From assembly GCA_035578155.1 (NCBI GenBank), contig JAPWDM010000001.1, forward strand, positions 13,990,725 to 14,054,724: a stretch of DNA of 64,000 nucleotides. The letters run 5' to 3'. How positions within the stretch are numbered: the first letter of the stretch is position 1; the number at the start of each line of letters is the position of its first letter. The notes under the pieces were generated by a model. That model searched no databases. It worked only from the letters and a program-made list of their open reading frames with translations, and was not told where the DNA came from. Below are positions 59,581-64,000 of the stretch, piece by piece. The DNA comes from Brachynemurus nebulosus (lineage: Eukaryota; Arthropoda; Insecta; Neuroptera; Myrmeleontidae). Position numbers and translations under genes: made by a program.

Positions 59581-59785
59581 CTTGCTTCTCGCGACCACCT
59601 TCATGTCGAAAAACAATGTTACGATTATCTTCGCGACGCCAAATAACAGTTGGCTCCGGTACACCAGTCGCGCGACACCTCAGTCGTACCGAGCCACCTT
59701 CTGTGGCTGTATTTCCATCAACCGATGAAACCATGTCATCCTCATCGATAATATCTGGAGGAATGACCACTTCCAATGTCCCCAT
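59581..59785 (-). CDS. Internal exon, immunoglobulin domain of lachesin/DIP-type adhesion protein
   Basis: The 205-nt exon encodes GTLEVVIPPDIIDEDDMVSS, then the Ig strand ATEGGSVRLRCRATG and VPEPTVIWRREDNRNIVFRH. The 'VVxPPDI' linker, the first Ig cysteine in RLRC and the WRRED tryptophan block are typical of the second Ig domain of lachesin and Dpr-interacting proteins (IgLON-like, GPI-anchored or secreted neuronal adhesion and synaptic-matching proteins). The partner cysteine lies in a missing next exon. The acceptor TTTCTGTTTAG precedes the exon (59786-59796) and the donor GTTAGT-like GTTAGTGT follows at 59580. The exon begins at a codon boundary and ends after one base of a codon. The Met at 59785 is the first exon codon, not evidence of a start. 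No other exon is in the window. Lachesin versus DIP cannot be decided from this piece. Confidence 0.88.
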
Positions 59786-59796
59786 CTAAACAGAAA

Positions 59797-61083
59797 TTAA
59801 AAATGCATATTATTAATATTTCTCCAACTGAATGAGATTTTTGGTTATTATTCCCAACAGTGTAATTTTTTTAGCTTTACTAATTAAATTATTTATTCCT
59901 GCAAATTTTTTTTTGTTTTTAAATCAAATTTTTTTTCCCCAAATGGTGAATATTAAATGAAAAAAAGTTTGCACATTGTCGTTAGTATACCCGGTAATAG
60001 GCACATTTAATTTTATTATAAAATCATATACCGACATATTCCTAAATAAATGAAATTGAAAAAAATTTTCATATACAAAATTGTAAAATGGATAAACTAG
60101 TTAAGTACCGAAATAAAATCAATGAGTTTTACTGCATAGCTAATAATTTTTTAAAATATCACTGCAGTATGTCACAGATGTTTTTACTTTACTTAATAAT
60201 ATAAAAATAACATTTTATTTTATAAGAATTACAAAATTTTTCACAATTTACTTCAGCCAGTGCAGAAAGAACAATTTAGTACAAAACACCGGGCATGCAA
60301 TGCATTATGTAAATAAATTTCAGAAAATCTGTGAAAAACCGATAGACATTTCTATGCAAATTAATTTCGAAAACTAATTTATTCATATGAAATTTTGAGT
60401 GGAATTTTGAATATTAGATTATGAGAATCCTGATTAGAAAAAATTAATAATAAAAAGAAACATTTTAAAAACGAAGATATTTATGGGACAGCACTAGTGG
60501 GAAAAATAAAGTTTTTCTTATGAAAACAAAAATAATGGGACGTAACTATTTTATTTTATGTCATTGTATTATTCATGAATCAAATTTACGTGTGCAAAAT
60601 TATTATAAATAGGAAACACAATGTCACAATCAGTTGCATATCGCGAGCCTAGTATTACACTGTTCTATGTGACTTTTTTGAGATTTGCACTTTTTCACAT
60701 ATTTGAGTTCTCCATTTCATTGTCTATCTATACAAAATTTATATTTACTCAAAATTCCTTAAAGAACGGTAGAAATCCACAAAACTTCAAAATTCCATCT
60801 CCTAAAAGTATCAATAATTTTATTAAGAGTTGTATGTTTCACAAAAAATTTGGATGTTCTAAATTATTTTTTCGTTCAATTTGTTATTGTTTCACATAGT
60901 ATTTTGATATACTGTAATCTGTCTGTACTTGCTTCTTTGGAAATTAAAATTAATTCATATTATATAAATTACATTTTAAAATATGTCAAAATTTCAAACT
61001 CATTTTTCCCGAAATTTTAAAAAAGTCGACATGGAACAGTGTAACACTAAGCTCACGATATGTATATACAACCGACAAAAGTT
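59797..61083. other. Probable intron DNA
   Basis: AT-rich sequence upstream (minus-strand sense) of the Ig exon, with no second exon, TIR pair or RNA gene recognised. The frame at 60621 has no domain. Confidence 0.5.
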
Positions 61084-61951
61084 ACTGACAAGGAGAGGGC
61101 ACGACCTGGGAAATTGCCTTCGGAATGGAATTTCACAGGATTATAGTCCCTCTAAAGTTGGATTAATTGTTAAAATATAAAGACCCATTGGCCAGTCAAT
61201 TTCGAGAAAAACGCTTTCAAAATTTTGGCTTCATTTACTGATTGTTTATATGTGTATATAAGTTATTAGTGTGTCAAATCAACGAAGAGGTAGCGCAGTC
61301 GGTAGCGATACTAGACTGGCGACTAGAGGTCACGGGTTCGATTCCGACTGACTGCAAGTTTTTTATTACATTTTTTTTTATTTTGTTAATTTACTATTAA
61401 AATTAATAAATTTCAAAAATAAATAATTATTACTAACAATAATTATCATAAATTAAAATATAATTGTATTATTTTATTCGTAACCATTTACTGAATACTT
61501 TTTTAATAAGTAATTTGGTTTTTTTTTTTTAAACAGGTAAATAACAAAATTACCAAAACCATTTTCAAATTAAAAAAATTAAAAATTTTATTGATTATAA
61601 ATTTAGTTATAATTATATACAAGAACCGGAATGATAATTTTTATGTTCGTGTACAAAATCGTCTTTTATCAACTGTGCAAGATGCGAAAATATTTTCTGT
61701 TTTGAATGTTTTTATAAAAATTATCATTCCGGTTCTTGTATATAACTATAAGTAAATTTATAGTTAAAATGTGGTTTTGGTAATAAATATTCAGTAAATG
61801 AAGCCAGAATTTTGAAAGCGTTTTTCTCGAAATTGACTGGCCAATGGGTCTTTATATTTTAACAATTAATTCATCTTTAGAGGGACTATAATCCTGTGAA
61901 ATCCCATCCCGAAGTGAATTTCCCAGATCGTGCCCTTTCCTTGTGAGTCAT
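61084..61951. mobile_element. Foldback element carrying a SINE in its left arm
   Basis: The outer left CTGACAAGGAGAGGGCACG and the right CGTGCCCTTTCCTTGTGAGT are inverted and continue as ~155-bp arms (AATTGACTGGCCAATGGGTC lies in the right). Inner blocks TACAAGAACCGGAATGATAA (61618 on) and its inverse (61713 on) complete the foldback. The left arm is lengthened by the insertion at 61242-61484. No protein is encoded; paired frames at 60983 and 61866 are arm sequence. Confidence 0.82.
61242..61484 (+). mobile_element. tRNA-derived SINE, 243 bp
   Basis: It is bounded by the 10-bp direct repeat CATTTACTGA (61232-61241 and 61485-61494); the opposite foldback arm has one copy only (inverse at 61791-61800). 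Inside are perfect polymerase III boxes: A box TAGCGCAGTCGG at 61291-61302 and B box GGTTCGATTCC at 61335-61345. The acceptor and T stems do not pair, so it is not a working tRNA gene. The ~140-bp tail is T/A-rich. Confidence 0.75.
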
Positions 61952-62212
61952 AATAATATAATAGGTATAGGTTGGGGTTCGAGATCATTTCACACGTATG
62001 CCACCAAACGGGCCCATTGTATCTCACGTAGTCTTCGAGGGACGGGCTAGAAGTGCTCTGAAATCCACTTTTCTGATTTCCTTGGAATTTATTGAAGATC
62101 TTAGACACCTGCATTTCAGTGAGGACAGTATCTCATATGAACATAGAACATGGGACGAAGATTCCCCTAGTCCCATGATAAAAAAAATTGTGAAACTACA
62201 TGTATCAATATA

Positions 62213-62939
62213 CAGGATGATTTATTTAACCGGAAATTTCGTGTATCTCGAAAAATAAGCATTGTAGGATAAGCATTGTCTGACAAAAAGATTAACATTA
62301 CTGAAGAGGAAATCTTTCTGTCCTAAAAAAAGGTCCGGCAACTTGACCTTAATTGAAAATCCCAATTTTATATTAGAAATTCGAATTCTACGTTGAAAAC
62401 TACTATACTTAAATTTGTTTCACACTTAACATTTGTTTCACAATCAATAAAATGAATAATAGGGATAAAAAAATAGGGATTTCCATTTAAAATTTTAAAG
62501 TGAGGCCCATCTCACCTTTTTCAGGTTCAGGGGTCGTGTTTGGTGTCACTGAATCAACTTTTTAAAATATATTAAACACATATTTTTTTTATTTTTCAAT
62601 CAGGTGTGTATTTCCCGAGATATATCACCGTTTTCTCACTTTTCCTCCAGCACCAAGATAAAATTTATTTTTACAATTACAGTGCTATCTATTGCTAACT
62701 GAAAAAAATGTTTCCAACAAAAATTACGTTTTTCATCCCGTATAATCCGAATCTGCAGCAAAAAATTGGAGTTTCTATTTAAGATTTCAAAGTTGCCTCC
62801 CGTCTTGACCACAGGGACTGATTTTAGGGGGCAAATAGGTGTCCTCTTCAGAAATATTAATCTTTTTTTCAGATAAATTTTTCCTACAATGCTTATTTTT
62901 CGAGATATACAAAATTTAAGGTTAAATGAATCCACCCGG
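62213..62939. mobile_element. TA-flanked foldback-type MITE, 727 bp
   Basis: TA lies at 62211-62212 and 62940-62941. The left CAGGATGATTTATTTAACC and the inverted right CCGGGTGGATTCATTTAACC are similar, and the inner block TCTCGAAAAATAAGCATTGT is matched by its inverse at 62883-62906. TA and a GGRTGRTTCATTTA-type end recall Tc1/mariner-type insect MITEs. Frames at 61998 and 62636 run into it and are not genes. Confidence 0.7.
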
Positions 62940-62941
62940 TA

Positions 62942-64000
62942 TTTAAAAATGTAGATCAAGGCAAAAAACAAGTGTTCCGATCTTACATGATATTTACAAT
63001 ATTAAATAAATGATGACAAAAATTATTAAAATCTGAAAAATAATAATTCTTTTAAGGTTAAAAGGGGACCCGTTTTCAATCTTTACCTTTGGGTCCAGTT
63101 TTTTTGGTTGCGCCCCTGCACACAGTAAATAATTTTTATTTAAATGGAATTTTTTTAATAAAATCGTTAAATAATATTAACACATATTTCTGCAATAGAA
63201 ATGTATCAAAATTTTTGGACAAAATGAGTTTGAATATTTTCATTTGTTTAATAAACGCGAATTATTATTATCATTGTAATAAACTAAAATTGAGTGTAAG
63301 CTTCCAAATGAAAATACGGACGGAGATTAAGTAGGTACAAGAAGATGAAATATTTCTTGACGGAAATGATATTCGGAAATAAAAAGAAACTTCGTCCGTC
63401 GTAATGTCCGTGAATATAATATATTATTTTCGTTGTAACTAATATGCTATATATATTTTTATAAGAATTATTCCTAAGAAAAATTAGGTTGACAGAGAGA
63501 ATTTAAATTAGTAACTTCTTTTTTTTAGTACCTAGGTAATATATTATTATTTAATGAAAATAAAATATAACAGTAAAACTATTTGTACAACAGCAAACAA
63601 AAATATCGATTTATGTCACAAATAATCCTGCTTGTTTTAAATTGAAATATGATTTGATTCATATAGAGGTGGTGAGAGGAATGAAAAATTTCCCATTTAG
63701 GAGCAGCTAATCGTAAAATTAGTCTAAATGAAGTATGGGCACTGTTTCTGAGACCAATATATTAGTTTTTATTTAAGAGTGTTGGTTTAAGAGACTTGTA
63801 GATGGGAAATAAGAAGTTATAGTATAAGGCACTCTTAACGAGAATGTATTTCGAGATGTCATGAAAAATATTTGAATTTTCGATGCTGTAGTGAGCAGCG
63901 ACCACATACATAACATTAGTAATTAACATTAATTAGAATTTCAGTAAACATATTATATTGATTATAAATTTAATTTTTAAATTCGGCATAAATTTATTAA
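62942..64000. other. AT-rich non-coding DNA
   Basis: No gene or element end was recognised in the last kilobase. Confidence 0.5.

Noticed and set aside
61284..61355. Functional tRNA gene
   Set aside because: A and B boxes are perfect, but acceptor and T stems fail to pair and the anticodon arm is irregular; a SINE head explains it and a target duplication surrounds it.

Overview
The window looks like one gene-poor stretch of an insect genome, most likely hemipteran and possibly aphid-like. It is strongly AT-rich. The taxon rests on the style of the repeats and on one recognisable exon, and that placement is inference. The only piece of a host protein-coding gene I can support is a single internal exon on the minus strand (59581-59785). 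It encodes the start of an immunoglobulin domain of the lachesin/DIP cell-adhesion type and has a splice acceptor at one end and a donor at the other. Most of the window is therefore probably intron or intergenic DNA. I see no bacterial-style genes, rRNA, functional tRNA or CRISPR array.

Almost everything else is a nested graveyard of transposable elements, many of which can be delimited by base. Elements with 8-bp target duplications (hAT-like and similar) lie at 3478-4361, 8307-8592, 39530-40392, 40649-40865, 53235-53495 and 58869-59021. TTAA elements (piggyBac-like) lie at 5591-6541, which keeps an eroded transposase cysteine-rich C-terminus, and at 18817-19424; 32403-34645 is a weaker case. 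TA-flanked elements lie at 10776-13088, 11684-12732, 21381-25579, 27091-28057, 44226-45771, 54876-55019 and 62213-62939. A TTA-flanked PIF/Harbinger-like element lies at 32570-34586.

Large foldback elements lie at 13919-15566, 15618-17150, 20412-21009, 44096-47186 and 61084-61951, with solo or truncated copies at 11041-11631 and 22101-22962. Because a foldback carries two copies of the same sequence, one arm can preserve the empty site of an insertion in the other. That is seen for the TA element in 44096-47186 and for the tRNA-derived SINE in 61084-61951. A dispersed repeat duplicated at 5358-7158 and 9132-9941 gives the empty site for the piggyBac-like element in the same way.

Five decayed coding relics are present: a piggyBac cysteine-rich domain (6085-6226, minus), a conserved DEQG-type family often found in hemipteran genomes (17319-17584, plus), a possible relic inside a TIR element (30166-30595, plus), a Penelope-type GIY-YIG domain (38247-38489, minus) and a Harbinger-type N-terminus (41352-41496, plus). 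A three-copy tandem array of a ~474-bp unit lies at 23195-24616.

The strongest candidate for something undescribed is a trio of TA-flanked elements (21381-25579, 27091-28057, 44226-45771). They share CAC-plus-A-tract termini, and each is packed with its own iterated short motif. Several other elements in the window show the same design of iterated internal motifs.
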